From assembly GCA_965215295.1 (NCBI GenBank), contig OZ244045.1, forward strand, positions 372,001 to 436,000: a stretch of 64,000 nucleotides of DNA. The letters are read 5' to 3'. The notes under the pieces are model-generated. The model ran no database searches. It was given only the letters and a program-made list of their open reading frames with translations, and was not told where the DNA came from. The position numbers were made by a program, and so were the translations under genes. Below, piece after piece: positions 18,103 to 27,394 of this stretch. The DNA comes from HK1 sp965215295. GTDB taxonomy: Bacteria; Pseudomonadota; Gammaproteobacteria; HK1. The first letter of the stretch is position 1. Each line of letters opens with the position of its first letter.

Positions 18103-19083
18103 TTACAGGTCGCCCATGCGCTTGAACATGTCCTCGATCGCGGTGTAGTCGGCGTCGATGCGGGCCGCTGCCTGCTCCGCGTCCTGCCAGTAGACGAGCG
18201 CTCCGGTCTCCTCCGAGAGCTTCCGGGCCTTGTTGCTCGTGACCACGCGCTCCGCGATCGCGGCGAGCTTGTCCTTGACGGCCTGCGGCGTACCCTTCGG
18301 GACGAACAGGCCGTTCCACAGCGAGATGTCGAGACCGGGAACCTGCTCGGCCATGGTGGGCGTATCGGGCAGGATCGGGATGCGCTCTCCGGTGATGGAC
18401 GCCAGCGGCTTGATCTCGTCGAGGCAGGGGAGCACGAGCTGGACGGTGGTATTGATGACGTCGGCGTCGCCCGATGCGAGCGTGTTGCAGTCCAGTGCGT
18501 CGAAAGCGGCCTCGCTGCCGAATTCGAAGCCGAGCTCCATCCCGGCGATGATCGAGACCCGGGTCGGCACCAGCCCGTAGCCGAAGTGCCCCAGCGCGAC
18601 CTTGTTGTCCTTCGCGTGCGCGGCGAGTCCGGCCATGTCGGAGTACGGCGCATCCCCGCCCGCCGCCAGTACGAACGGATAGGTGAGGAAGATCCCGATC
18701 GGTTCGAACGTGTCGCGGGCGATGCCCTCGATGCCGAGCAGGGCGCCGACGGTGGGGACTCCGATGACGAACGAGCCCACCGTGTATCCGTCGCCCGGCG
18801 CCCGCGCCACCTCCGCCGCACCCGGGAACGGGCCTCCGCCACCGCCGGGCTTGTTCACCACGGCGGCGGCGACGCCGGTCTCGTTCTGGAACTCCTCGGC
18901 GATCATCCGGGTCAGCACGTCCTCGAGATCCCCGGGTGGCCAGGGGACGATGAACTGCACGGGCTTCTCCGGGTACTCGGCCCGTGCGGTGCCGGTCAGG
19001 GTCACGGCGAGAGCGGCGGTGAGGGTCATCGCGGCGGCAAGGGCCACCGCGCCCGGTCTGGCGATACGTTCGATGCGTTTCAT
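18103..19083 (-). CDS. Tripartite tricarboxylate transporter solute-binding protein (TctC/Bug family)
   Basis: A 326-residue periplasmic binding protein. Residues 1-35 form a signal peptide ending GTARA, followed by the Bug hallmark YPEKPVQFIVPWPPGD and NKPGGGGG. The start at 19083 is fixed by AGGAGGAG seven bases upstream; an earlier ATG at 19128 lacks this. It heads the TctCBA set and follows the LigB-type dioxygenase gene, with which it may be co-transcribed. The ligand is probably a carboxylate; which one cannot be read from the sequence. Confidence 0.88.
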   Translation of the reverse strand: MKRIERIARPGAVALAAAMTLTAALAVTLTGTARAEYPEKPVQFIVPWPPGDLEDVLTRMIAEEFQNETGVAAAVVNKPGGGGGPFPGAAEVARAPGDGYTVGSFVIGVPTVGALLGIEGIARDTFEPIGIFLTYPFVLAAGGDAPYSDMAGLAAHAKDNKVALGHFGYGLVPTRVSIIAGMELGFEFGSEAAFDALDCNTLASGDADVINTTVQLVLPCLDEIKPLASITGERIPILPDTPTMAEQVPGLDISLWNGLFVPKGTPQAVKDKLAAIAERVVTSNKARKLSEETGALVYWQDAEQAAARIDADYTAIEDMFKRMGDL

Positions 19084-19124
19084 TGCGCTCCTCCTGTGGT
19101 TGAAGTGCTCGAACATGGTCGAAG

Positions 19125-20048
19125 TCATCGAACGGCTTCCGTCGAAGCGACGGATCCCGAACCTCGTGCGGCGCGGCGCCAGCCGTGGGCCGGGCAGTCG
19201 AACCAGACGTGAACCTGACCGGTGCCGGCCGCGTTCTCGTAGGCGCTGAGCTGCCGTCCCGGCGCAACGCAGTCGCGTCCGCCCAGGGCGGACACCATCA
19301 TCAGGTAGTGGCCGAACATGCCCTCGGGCCTGTGGGCCCGGTACTCGTCCATCGTGTCGAGGACGGACGCGTGGTCACCCCGCGCCCACCACGCCAGGCG
19401 CTGCTCGTCGGCGGCCCTCGCATCCGGGGTGCGGACGTGGCTCGGATCGGACGCCTCATGGCGTTCGATCTCCGCCAAGGGCCAGAACCGGTGACTCATC
19501 CCTCCGCTCGCGAGCAGCACTACCCGCTCGCCGGCCTCCCGGACCGCATGGCCAAGGGCGGCGCCCACCGCCAGGAAGTCGCCGTCGCGCGCCGTCTGGC
19601 AAACGCTCACCGAGACCCATCGCTCGCCGCGGTCGAGGTAGTGCGCGAGGTTGACGGTCGGGTAGTGGATCGGCAGGCAGGGGTCGTCGATGGCGGTGCA
19701 GCGCACGCCGCCACGTTCGCTCACGCTCGCGGCGATGCGGTTCGCGAGTGCCGGACTGCCGGCGAGGTCGTAGGGGACCTGACGGATGCCGCGCGGGAGC
19801 TCGTCCGAGGTATAGAGGCCGCTGCGCCGTTCGTGGGAGGTCACCACGAATTCGACGGTGGTGGCCCAATGGGTATCGAAGACGACGAACGTATCGGGCC
19901 GCAACGGGTCGAGCACCTCGCGGCGGAGCCGTTCCAGCCCGGGCACGAGACTCGTCTCGTTGCCCTCGTTCAACGCGTGCCGGGACTCCTTCGGGAGCAT
20001 GATGGTCGGGACGTGGGACAGCAGGCCGGCGCCCGCGATACTGTCCAT
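19125..20048 (-). CDS. Class III (LigB-type) extradiol ring-cleavage dioxygenase, HpaD/HpcB-like
   Basis: A 307-residue non-haem Fe(II) dioxygenase. It shows SHVPTI at the N-terminus, VVFDTHWATT, LYTSDELPRGI, a catalytic-type histidine in SGGMSHRFWP and GTGQVHVWF at the end, the same order of motifs as E. coli HpaD (homoprotocatechuate 2,3-dioxygenase). It would open a catechol ring by meta cleavage. GAGGTAGG lies just upstream of ATG 20048. It is divergent from the P450 gene and heads the Tct genes. An aldehyde dehydrogenase and a FAH-type enzyme nearby fit the next steps of the hpa pathway. Confidence 0.8.
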   Translation of the reverse strand: MDSIAGAGLLSHVPTIMLPKESRHALNEGNETSLVPGLERLRREVLDPLRPDTFVVFDTHWATTVEFVVTSHERRSGLYTSDELPRGIRQVPYDLAGSPALANRIAASVSERGGVRCTAIDDPCLPIHYPTVNLAHYLDRGERWVSVSVCQTARDGDFLAVGAALGHAVREAGERVVLLASGGMSHRFWPLAEIERHEASDPSHVRTPDARAADEQRLAWWARGDHASVLDTMDEYRAHRPEGMFGHYLMMVSALGGRDCVAPGRQLSAYENAAGTGQVHVWFDCPAHGWRRAARGSGSVASTEAVR

Positions 20049-20320
20049 GGCCTACCTCGGTGATCGGTGGCGAACGCCGCCCCTTCGCAACGGCTCCGCT
20101 CGCTCGTTCCCGCCAATTGACATGTCGTTCGGGGCCAAACTACCATGCTGCCGGACCGCTCGCAATTCGGCACTCCGGGTCATGCGTTCCGCCCGCGCTC
20201 CCCACGATCATCGGCCGGTTCCGGACATCGCCGATGCCGGTCCGCGGTCCGGGGAGGACGCGGGTCCGCCGGCCGTCAGGCTCCCGCCGGATCGCCCGTA
20301 TGGCGCTGAAGGAAGCTCGC

Positions 20321-21580
20321 ATGTTCTCCCCTCGCTCCGCCGCGTCGCCCGAACTCGCGGATCTGTCCTCCCACGATGCGTTCGTGGAAGGCGTCCCGCA
20401 TGAAACCTTCGAGCACCTGAGGCGTGAGGAGCCGCTGGCGTGGTTCGACGAGCCGGACGCCTCGGGCTTCTGGGCGGTCACCCGCCACGCGGACATCGTG
20501 ACCGTCAATCGGAACTACCGGCAGTTCAGCTCACGCCGGGGAATCCGCATGGAGGAGATGGCGGAGGACGAGCGAGCGGCCCGGCTGACCTTGATGGAGC
20601 ACGACCCGCCCGAGCACACCCGGCTGCGCCGGTTCGTCAACCGCGGCTTCGCGCGCCCCCTGATCGAGACGTACGAGCAGCGGGTGCGGGACATCGTGGT
20701 CGAGGTGCTCGACCGGGCCCTGGCGCACGGCGAGATCGACTGCGTGGCCGAGATCGCGAAGCCGCTGCCGTTGAAGATGCTGGCGAACGTGCTCGGGGTC
20801 TCCGAGGAGGACGGCGCGTGGCTGGCCGAGAAGGGGGACCAGATGATCGGGAACTCCGACCCGGACTTCACCGACCATGTGGTCGACCGGGTCGACACCG
20901 ACGCGTTCCGGCTCATGCCCTTCCGCTCGCCGGCCGCGGCGGAGGTCTTCGAGTACGCGGAGCGCCAGGCGGCGATGCGGCGCCGGCAGCCGCGGGACGA
21001 CGTGATCAGCCTCCTCCTCGAGCCGCTGCCGGACGGGACGCCGCTCACCGACCTCGAGTTCAAGAACTTCTTCACCCTGCTGATCTCCGCGGGCAACGAC
21101 ACCACCAGATACGCGATCGCCTCCTCCCTCCATGTCCTCGCCAACCATCCGGAGCTGCTCGAACAGCTCCGCCGCGCCGACGCGCGGCGGTGGGACACGG
21201 CGGTCGAGGAGCTCCTGCGCTGGTCCTCTCCGACCATGCACTTTCGCCGCACCGCAGTGGAGGACTTCGAGATGCACGGCCGCAGGGTGAGGGCGGGCGA
21301 CAAGCTGATTCTGTGGTTCATCTCCGGCGACTACGACGACTCGGTGTTCGAAGACCCCTTCCGGGTGGACCTCGCCCGCGATCCCAACCCCCACATGGCG
21401 TTCGGCCGGGGTGGGCCGCACGCCTGCCTGGGCATGTGGCTGGCCCGGCTCGAGCTGCGGGTGGTGCTGCAGGAGCTGGTGGGGCGAATCCGCTCGCTCC
21501 GGCAGACCGGGCCCGAGGCCCGGCTGCGGTCGAACTTCATCAACGGCATCAAGTCTCTGCCGGTGGCGGTAGTCCGATAG
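20321..21580 (+). CDS. Cytochrome P450
   Basis: A soluble bacterial-type P450 of 419 residues. It has the oxygen-binding I-helix motif AGNDTT (about 257-262), the EELLR salt-bridge motif (297-300) and the haem loop FGRGGPHACLG with the thiolate Cys369. No membrane anchor is present, so it depends on ferredoxin-type partners, none of which are adjacent. The start at 20321 is set by GGAAG upstream; ATG 20300 is an alternative. It is divergent from the LigB-type dioxygenase and followed by a glutamine-synthetase-like gene; hydroxylation of the compound degraded by this cluster is a reasonable guess. Confidence 0.9.
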   Translation: MFSPRSAASPELADLSSHDAFVEGVPHETFEHLRREEPLAWFDEPDASGFWAVTRHADIVTVNRNYRQFSSRRGIRMEEMAEDERAARLTLMEHDPPEHTRLRRFVNRGFARPLIETYEQRVRDIVVEVLDRALAHGEIDCVAEIAKPLPLKMLANVLGVSEEDGAWLAEKGDQMIGNSDPDFTDHVVDRVDTDAFRLMPFRSPAAAEVFEYAERQAAMRRRQPRDDVISLLLEPLPDGTPLTDLEFKNFFTLLISAGNDTTRYAIASSLHVLANHPELLEQLRRADARRWDTAVEELLRWSSPTMHFRRTAVEDFEMHGRRVRAGDKLILWFISGDYDDSVFEDPFRVDLARDPNPHMAFGRGGPHACLGMWLARLELRVVLQELVGRIRSLRQTGPEARLRSNFINGIKSLPVAVVR

Positions 21581-21671
21581 CGGGCCGAGCGGAGCAGGAG
21601 GACGTCTCCATGCGGACGCCAGGGACAAGCCCGGCACCAGCCGGCCGGGACGGAGCGGGAGGACACTTCCG

Positions 21672-22958
21672 ATGAGCGACTTCGAACGCATCCGGGTCCT
21701 GTTCTGCGACCACCTGAACCTCGCGCGGGGGAAGTACCTCCCCCGGTCCGTGGCCGAGTCCGGCTCCGTCCGGTACTGCGTCGGGGTCTACGCGGTGGAC
21801 TACCGGCGCGCGCTGCTGGATGCTCCGGGCTCCGGGATGCGCGAGGGACTCCCGGACATGGACGCCGTGTTCGACCTCGACCAAGTGCGTCCCGGCTGGG
21901 AGGCCGGCACCGGGGTGGTGGTGGCGGATCTGGAGCGCGAGGGGCAGCCGTCGGGGTTGTGCGCGAGGGGGGCGCTGAAGCGCGCCGTCGCCGCCTGGCG
22001 GCAGAAGGGTCTCGCGCCGTCCATCGGCATCGAGCTCGAGGCGTTCATCTTCCAGCGCGACGGGTCGGGAGGCTGGGTGCCCTACGACACGCCCGGCGCC
22101 TACGTGTACGGCACCGGGACCGCGGTCGACCCCGAAGGCCTGATCGACGATGTCTGGGCCGCGGCCCAGGCGTGCGGCTTCCCGGTGGAGGCCATCAACT
22201 CCGAGTACGACTGGCCGCAGTTCGAGTTCACCCTGCGCTACCGGGACGCGGTCGGCGCCCTCGACGACATCTTCCTGTTCCGGGTCATGGCCCGGGAGGT
22301 GGTGGCGAAGCGCGGATACCTGCTGACGTTCATGCCCAAGCCGCTGTCCGACCGCGGCGGCAACGGCCTGCACGTCAACTTCAGCCTGACGGACGGACAC
22401 GGCGACAACGCGTTCGCCGATGCTGCCGAGGAGGACGGGCTGTCCGCCCTCACCCGGCAATGCGTCGCGGGACTGGTGCATCACCACCGCTCGATGTCGG
22501 CGTTGCTCGCGCCCACCGTCAACTCCTATCGGCGGCTGCGCCCGGCGAGCTTGGCCGGCTTCTGGGCGAACTGGGGCTACGACCACCGTGGCGTCGCGGT
22601 GCGCATCCCCGGGGAGCGGGGCGCGGCGACGCGCATCGAGCATCGCCTCGGTGACGGCGCGGCCAACCCCTACGTGGCGGCGGCGACGGTGCTGCAGGCG
22701 GCGCGGATGGGGGCCGAGAACGCGTACCCGCTCCCACCGGCGGAGACCGGCGACGGGCTGGAGACGGTCGATACCGAGGTGTGCGCGCCCGAGAACCTCG
22801 GCGCCGCCCTCGACGCGCTGGAGCAGGATGAACCACTGGTGTCGGCGGTGGGCGAGCTGCTGGTGGGCAACTTCGTCGGGATCAAGCGCAAGGAGTGGGA
22901 CGACTACCTCGGCACCACGACGGACTGGGAGCTGTCGCAGTACCTGGACTTCATTTGA
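21672..22958 (+). CDS. Glutamine synthetase family protein (glutamate-amide ligase-like)
   Basis: A 428-residue glutamine-synthetase-fold enzyme with the ATP/metal motifs GIELEAFIF, GNGLHVNFSL, APTVNSYRRL and IEHRLGDGAANPY. It is shorter at the N-terminus than GlnA and resembles the catabolic branch (PuuA-type gamma-glutamylpolyamine synthetase and relatives), which couple glutamate to amines. It therefore probably handles an amine substrate rather than supplying glutamine. GGGAGGA precedes the ATG. Same strand as the P450 and the aldehyde dehydrogenase. Exact amine unknown. Confidence 0.8.
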   Translation: MSDFERIRVLFCDHLNLARGKYLPRSVAESGSVRYCVGVYAVDYRRALLDAPGSGMREGLPDMDAVFDLDQVRPGWEAGTGVVVADLEREGQPSGLCARGALKRAVAAWRQKGLAPSIGIELEAFIFQRDGSGGWVPYDTPGAYVYGTGTAVDPEGLIDDVWAAAQACGFPVEAINSEYDWPQFEFTLRYRDAVGALDDIFLFRVMAREVVAKRGYLLTFMPKPLSDRGGNGLHVNFSLTDGHGDNAFADAAEEDGLSALTRQCVAGLVHHHRSMSALLAPTVNSYRRLRPASLAGFWANWGYDHRGVAVRIPGERGAATRIEHRLGDGAANPYVAAATVLQAARMGAENAYPLPPAETGDGLETVDTEVCAPENLGAALDALEQDEPLVSAVGELLVGNFVGIKRKEWDDYLGTTTDWELSQYLDFI

Positions 22959-23061
22959 CCTCTCGTCCTGGAATGCGTCCCGAGAGCCGTTCCGGGAGCT
23001 GCGCCGGGAGCGACCCCGAGAGCGATGAGGCGTCGGGACCGCCCGTCGAGGTCGCCGACAT

Positions 23062-23090
23062 GGATGCCCGCTCTCGCGGGAACGACATCG
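23062..23090. repeat. REP-like hairpin related to the one at 11175
   Basis: The string GGATGCCCGCTCTCGCGGGA forms a CCCGC/GCGGG stem with a four-base loop and is followed by ACGACA. On the minus strand it reads GTTCCCGCGAGAGCGGGCATCC, the same layout as the 11175 element. It lies between the glutamine-synthetase-like and aldehyde dehydrogenase genes. Confidence 0.6.
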
Positions 23091-23208
23091 GTCGGGCGGC
23101 TCGAGAATTTTCGGCTTCGCGGGAGTCCACGAGGCGGACGTTCCGGGCGCCGTCCGGCCCGGGCATCGAGACCGCCGGGATGCGGCCGGGATGCAGTGGA
23201 GGGACAGG

Positions 23209-24672
23209 ATGAGCACGGCACGAACCGACATCGAAGGCGTCTCCGTCTCACCCGACCACTACATCGGCGGACGGCGCGTCTCGTCGCCCCGGACGTTCGA
23301 AGACCGCTCGCCGCTCGACTGGTCGCGCAGTCTCGGCGACTTCGCCCGCGGCGACGCGGCGGCCGCGGAGCAGGCGATCACCGCCGCCGCGGAGGCGTTT
23401 CCCGACTGGTCGGCGGCGGGCATCGCCGAGCGAGCCGCCTGCATGCACCGGCTGGCCGATCTCATCGACGCCAGCGTCGCGCCGCTTGCCCGCATCGAAT
23501 GCCTGGACATGGCGATGCTCCAGGAGAGTCTGGAGCTGCGGGTGATCCCCAGAGGCGCCCGGAACTTCCGTGCCTACGCGGACCTGGCCGGCGCGTACGA
23601 AGGACGGATCTGGAGCTCGAACGGCACCGCCAACACCGTTCTCAGAATGCCGGCCGGACCCGCGGTGATCATCACCCCCTGGAACGCGCCGTTCATGCTG
23701 TCCACCTGGAAGTGCGCTCCGGCCCTCGCCGCCGGAAACACCGTCGTCCTCAAGCCGGCCGAGTGGTCGCCGGTCACGGCTTCGGTGCTCGCCGACCTGG
23801 TCGACGAGGCGGGATTCCCGCCCGGCGTGTTCAACGTCGTGCAGGGTATCGGTGAGGAGGTGGGGGCGGCGCTGGTCTCCGACCCGCGGGTGCGACGCAT
23901 CTCCTTTACCGGCTCGCCGGACGCCGCGCGGCGCATCGGGGCCGCCGCCGCCCGCAACATCGTGCCCTTCACCGCGGAGCTCGGCGGCAAGAGCCCTCTC
24001 ATCGTGTTCGCCGACGCCGACCTCGACGCCGCGGCCCGCAAGGCCGCCGGCCAGTACGACGACGCCGGGCAGGTGTGCCTCGCGGGGACGCGCTTGCTGG
24101 TCGAGGCATCGGTTCGCGAGGCGTTCCTTGCAAGAATGCTCGCGTACACCGACGAGCACGTGCTGGGCGACAGCCGGATGCCGGCGACCACGGTGTCGCC
24201 GCTGATCCATCCCGATCACCTCGCGCGGGTGCATGGATTCGTGGAGCGGGCGCGAGCGGCGGGAGATCGGGTGCTGCGTGGCGGGCGCGCCGCGCGGGAG
24301 GGCGGGCTGTGGTACGAGCCGACGCTGATCGAGCCGCGCTCCAACGACGCCGAGATCGTCCAGAACGAGGTCTTCGGTCCGGTGCTGACCCTCCAGACCT
24401 TCGAGGACGAGGCGCAGGCGGTGGCCCTGGCGAACGGCACGCGCTACGGACTCGCAGGCGTCGTCTACACCCGCGATGCGGCCCGGGCCGAGCGCATCGG
24501 CCGCGCGGTACGCGCCGGTACGGTCTGGGTCAACTGCTTCCTCATCCGCGACCTCACCGCCCCGTTCGGCGGCTGCGGCATCAGCGGCATCGGCCGCGAG
24601 GGTGGCGACTACGCGCTGGACTTCCACAGCGATCTGAAGACGTTGCAGATTCTGGAGGGGTCCACCGGCTGA
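23209..24672 (+). CDS. NAD-dependent aldehyde dehydrogenase (HpaE-like)
   Basis: A 487-residue aldehyde dehydrogenase with PWNAPFMLSTWK, the cofactor/oxyanion region FTAELGGKSPLIVFADADLD (general-base Glu) and the nucleophile Cys in GQVCLAGTRLLV. The closest recognisable type is semialdehyde dehydrogenases of meta-cleavage pathways (5-carboxymethyl-2-hydroxymuconic semialdehyde, HpaE). Start at 23209 has GGAGGG upstream. Together with the LigB-type dioxygenase, the FAH-type enzyme at 24901 and the hydratase at 51917 it fits a homoprotocatechuate-like route, but betaine-aldehyde-type substrates cannot be excluded. Confidence 0.85.
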   Translation: MSTARTDIEGVSVSPDHYIGGRRVSSPRTFEDRSPLDWSRSLGDFARGDAAAAEQAITAAAEAFPDWSAAGIAERAACMHRLADLIDASVAPLARIECLDMAMLQESLELRVIPRGARNFRAYADLAGAYEGRIWSSNGTANTVLRMPAGPAVIITPWNAPFMLSTWKCAPALAAGNTVVLKPAEWSPVTASVLADLVDEAGFPPGVFNVVQGIGEEVGAALVSDPRVRRISFTGSPDAARRIGAAAARNIVPFTAELGGKSPLIVFADADLDAAARKAAGQYDDAGQVCLAGTRLLVEASVREAFLARMLAYTDEHVLGDSRMPATTVSPLIHPDHLARVHGFVERARAAGDRVLRGGRAAREGGLWYEPTLIEPRSNDAEIVQNEVFGPVLTLQTFEDEAQAVALANGTRYGLAGVVYTRDAARAERIGRAVRAGTVWVNCFLIRDLTAPFGGCGISGIGREGGDYALDFHSDLKTLQILEGSTG

Positions 24673-24900
24673 AAGGGGGCTTGCGGTCCGAAGCTCGCTC
24701 TCCTGCGGCGGCGGAAGGCCGGCACGGCGCGCTCGTCCAGCGGGACGAGTCTCGGCGGCGGCCTCGACGCGCGCGTTCCTGGACGCGGAGGCGCACCCTC
24801 ACGGCATCGGACCGAGCCCGGCATCGAAGCGGCGTGTTCCTGCGTCCTGTCGTCATTCCTGCCGCTTGCATCGCCGACGATCTTCCAGACCCCGCCCCCC

Positions 24901-25782
24901 TCACTCCTCCAGCCGGCTCCGGTAGTGCTTCGACCCCGGTCCGTGCGGGGCCCGGATGCCGCGGAACTCCCAGTCCCCGCCGAGTGCGGTGGACACCACC
25001 TCTTCGGAGCTGGTGGGCTGGGCGCCGACGTCGTCCCGGATCGGAGCCGGGCCGGGGACGATCTCGTTCTCGAGCCGCCCGAGACCCTCCACCTCCACCG
25101 CCACCACGTCGCCCGGCTCGACCGGCCGGCTGTTGGCGGGGGTGCCGGAGAGCAGCAGGTCGCCCGGTTCGAGCGTGATGTTGCGGGCGATGTCGGCGAC
25201 GAGATAGTGCATGTCCCACTCCATCTCGTCGGTGTTCCCGTCCTGCGCGAGATTGCCGTTGACATAAGTCCTGATCCGCTTGCCGCGAAAATCCCAGCCG
25301 GTGACCAGCGCCGGACCCACCGGACAGAGGGTGTCCGAGCCCTTCACCCGCAGCATCGAGCCCGCGTCGGTGTCGCGGAAGTCGTGCAGACCGTAGTCGT
25401 TCGCCACCGTGTAGCCGGCGATGTAGTCGGCGGCCTCGTCGCGGCCGATGTTGCGGCAGTGTCGGCCGATGACGATGGCGATCTCGCCTTCGTAGTTCAG
25501 CCACCGGCACCGCTCCGGTCGCACCACCCGCGCCCGGTGCCCGCACAGCGCGCTGACCGGCTTGTGGAAGTAGGTGGGGGTGGCGGGCAGCCTGGTCATG
25601 AACTCGTCCACCCGGCTGACGTAGTTCAGGTGCACGCAGATGATCTTGCGCGGTTCGGCCGGAGGGAGGTGGTGTGCGTCCGCGACCGCGATCGAACGCC
25701 CGTCCCGGGCGTGCAGCCGGTCGCCCTCGCGGGTCACGACGGTCGGATATCCGTCGAGCAGAATCCGCCGGAACTCGGCCAT
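24901..25782 (-). CDS. Fumarylacetoacetate hydrolase family protein (HpaG-like)
   Basis: A 293-residue FAH-fold enzyme. The metal-binding acidic residues lie in WLNYEGEIAIVIGR and in GYTVANDYGLHDFRDTD; further on are GSDTLCPVGPALV and LLLSGTPANSRPVEPGD, all family hallmarks. Members act as isomerase/decarboxylase in homoprotocatechuate degradation or as acylpyruvate hydrolases. GGGAGG six bases before ATG 25782 fixes the start. It is convergent with the aldehyde dehydrogenase and divergent from the ADC-like gene. The role in a meta-cleavage pathway is inferred from neighbours. Confidence 0.85.
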   Translation of the reverse strand: MAEFRRILLDGYPTVVTREGDRLHARDGRSIAVADAHHLPPAEPRKIICVHLNYVSRVDEFMTRLPATPTYFHKPVSALCGHRARVVRPERCRWLNYEGEIAIVIGRHCRNIGRDEAADYIAGYTVANDYGLHDFRDTDAGSMLRVKGSDTLCPVGPALVTGWDFRGKRIRTYVNGNLAQDGNTDEMEWDMHYLVADIARNITLEPGDLLLSGTPANSRPVEPGDVVAVEVEGLGRLENEIVPGPAPIRDDVGAQPTSSEEVVSTALGGDWEFRGIRAPHGPGSKHYRSRLEE

Positions 25783-25863
25783 GGCACGCCTCCCGAATCG
25801 ACATCGTTGGGTTCCGAACGATAGGATGCCCCGGCATCCATGACAAGGCGACGGAGTGGCGTC

Positions 25864-26754
25864 ATGTCCGATCGAGGCTTCATGTTCCCGCGATCCCGCA
25901 CCGGCAGGGCGTCCCTGCTGCCGCGGCCGCCGTGGCACTACTCCGGCGAGATGCTGACCCTCGAGTACCGGACCGACCCGGAGGCGGTGGCGGAGCTCGT
26001 CCCGCCCGGGCTCGAGCCGGCGGACGAGGACCCGGGCGCGGTCGCGGTGATCTGGGCCGACTGGCAGAGCTGCTCCGACACCTTCGAGGAGCTCCTCGAC
26101 CCGGTCCGGGCCCAGTACCGCGAGGTGTTCTTCGTCATCCGCTGCAAGTACCGGGGCCGGCACTACTCGCGCTGCGCGTACATCTGGGTCGACTCCGACT
26201 ACGCGATGGTGCGCGGGCATCACCAGGGCTATCCCAAGAAGCTCGGATCGATCTTCCTCACCCGCCCCGTCACGGTGGGCCGGGCCGGGCCGCGTCTCGC
26301 CCCGGGCGGGCGGTTCGGCGCGAGCCTCGCCGCCAACGACCGCCGGTTGCTGCACGCGACCTTCGAGATCGAGGCCGAGAGCGACCACGCCGGCTTCGTC
26401 AACGCTCTGCCCATGCTGCACAGCCGCTGGATGCCGGCGATCGAGAGCGACGGCACCGACAGCCTGGACGAGCTGGTGACGATGTCCGCGTACGAGAGCG
26501 AGATCGGACGGTGCTACCGCGGTGACTTCGAGCTCCGGATCGGCGATTCTCCGGTGGAGGAGCTGACCAGGCTCCGGCCCCGAGAGCGGATCGCGGGGTA
26601 CTGGCGCGAGGTCGCGATGTCCTGGCGGAGCGGCACGACGTTGAAGCGCACCAACCTGCCCGAGCTCCGAGGCGGTCGAATGTCGGGGGATCCCTCGGTC
26701 GCCCGCGCCGACGGCGCGAGGTCGCGATGTCCTGGCGGAGCGGCACGACGTTGA
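25864..26754 (+). CDS. Acetoacetate decarboxylase (ADC) family protein
   Basis: A 296-residue ADC-fold protein. It carries GYPKKLG, where the lysine pair matches the Schiff-base site of acetoacetate decarboxylase, and begins with PPWHYSGEMLTLEYRTDP. The last 50 or so residues are encoded by two units of a 110-bp tandem repeat (26604-26933), so the C-terminus is an artefact of the duplication and the native end is unclear. Start at 25864 has GGAG upstream. It is followed by a MarR regulator. The family includes non-decarboxylating enzymes, so the reaction is open. Confidence 0.75.
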   Translation: MSDRGFMFPRSRTGRASLLPRPPWHYSGEMLTLEYRTDPEAVAELVPPGLEPADEDPGAVAVIWADWQSCSDTFEELLDPVRAQYREVFFVIRCKYRGRHYSRCAYIWVDSDYAMVRGHHQGYPKKLGSIFLTRPVTVGRAGPRLAPGGRFGASLAANDRRLLHATFEIEAESDHAGFVNALPMLHSRWMPAIESDGTDSLDELVTMSAYESEIGRCYRGDFELRIGDSPVEELTRLRPRERIAGYWREVAMSWRSGTTLKRTNLPELRGGRMSGDPSVARADGARSRCPGGAARR

Positions 26755-26933
26755 AGCGCACCAACCTGCCCGAGCTCCGAGGCGGTCGAATGTCGGGGGA
26801 TCCCTCGGTCGCCCGCGCCGACGGCGCGAGGTCGCGATGTCCTGGCGGAGCGGCACGACGTTGAAGCGCACCAGCCTGCCCGGGCTCCGAGGTGGTCGAA
26901 TGTCGAGGGATGTCTCGGTCACCCGCGTCGAAC
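26604..26933 (+). repeat. 110-bp tandem triplication across the ADC/MarR boundary
   Basis: Three head-to-tail units start at 26604, 26714 and 26824 with gcgcgaggtcgcgatgtcct. Units one and two are almost identical; unit three is diverged in its second half. Each unit carries a ribosome-site-like GAGG(C/T)GG followed by tcgaATGtc, i.e. a copy of the MarR start. Because 110 is not a multiple of three, the repeat shifts the reading frame and ends the ADC protein inside unit two. Confidence 0.95.
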
Positions 26934-27394
26934 GCGAGGCGCGCAAGCGGGTGGAGGCCCTCGGAATCGACGCGGACGCCTGGGCCGCCGTGTCGAACAT
27001 CTTTCGGGTCGCCAACGCGGTGCGCAACTACACCGAGCGCAATCTCCTGAACGAGTTCAACCTGACGTTCTCCGGATTCACGGTGCTGTGGGTGCTGTGG
27101 GTGTGGGGTCCGAAGGAATCGTACGCGCTCGCCGAGGAGTCGGGCATCTCGAAGAGCACCCTGACCGGCGTGGTGAATACACTCGAACGCCTCGGCCTCG
27201 CGACCCGCACGCCCCACGCGGTCGACGGACGGCGGGTGCTGGTGCGGGCGACGCGGAAGGGGATGGCCACCATGCGCAGGATCTTTCCCCGCTTCAACGA
27301 CATCGAGGCGCTGGTGACCCGGAATCTGTCGCCGGAGGAGAAGGAGGGCCTGGCCCGCACGCTGCGCATCATGCTGCATACGGTCGAAGGCTGA
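26900..27394 (+). CDS. MarR-family transcriptional regulator (HpaR-like)
   Basis: A 164-residue winged-helix repressor-type protein. The recognition helix region is ESGISKSTLTGVVNTLERLGL followed by the wing VDGRRVLVRATRKG. MarR regulators of this size often control aromatic degradation operons (HpaR, homoprotocatechuate). The start at 26900 lies in the third unit of the 110-bp repeat, with GAGGTGG just upstream; two further copies of this start signal exist upstream. It probably controls the catabolic genes around it, which is inference. Confidence 0.82.
   Translation: MSRDVSVTRVEREARKRVEALGIDADAWAAVSNIFRVANAVRNYTERNLLNEFNLTFSGFTVLWVLWVWGPKESYALAEESGISKSTLTGVVNTLERLGLATRTPHAVDGRRVLVRATRKGMATMRRIFPRFNDIEALVTRNLSPEEKEGLARTLRIMLHTVEG

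Noticed and set aside
24901..27027. A 708-residue fusion protein ending in the FAH-type enzyme
   Set aside because: The upstream 370 codons are antisense to the ADC-like gene and the 110-bp repeats; a strong ribosome site marks the real start at 25782.
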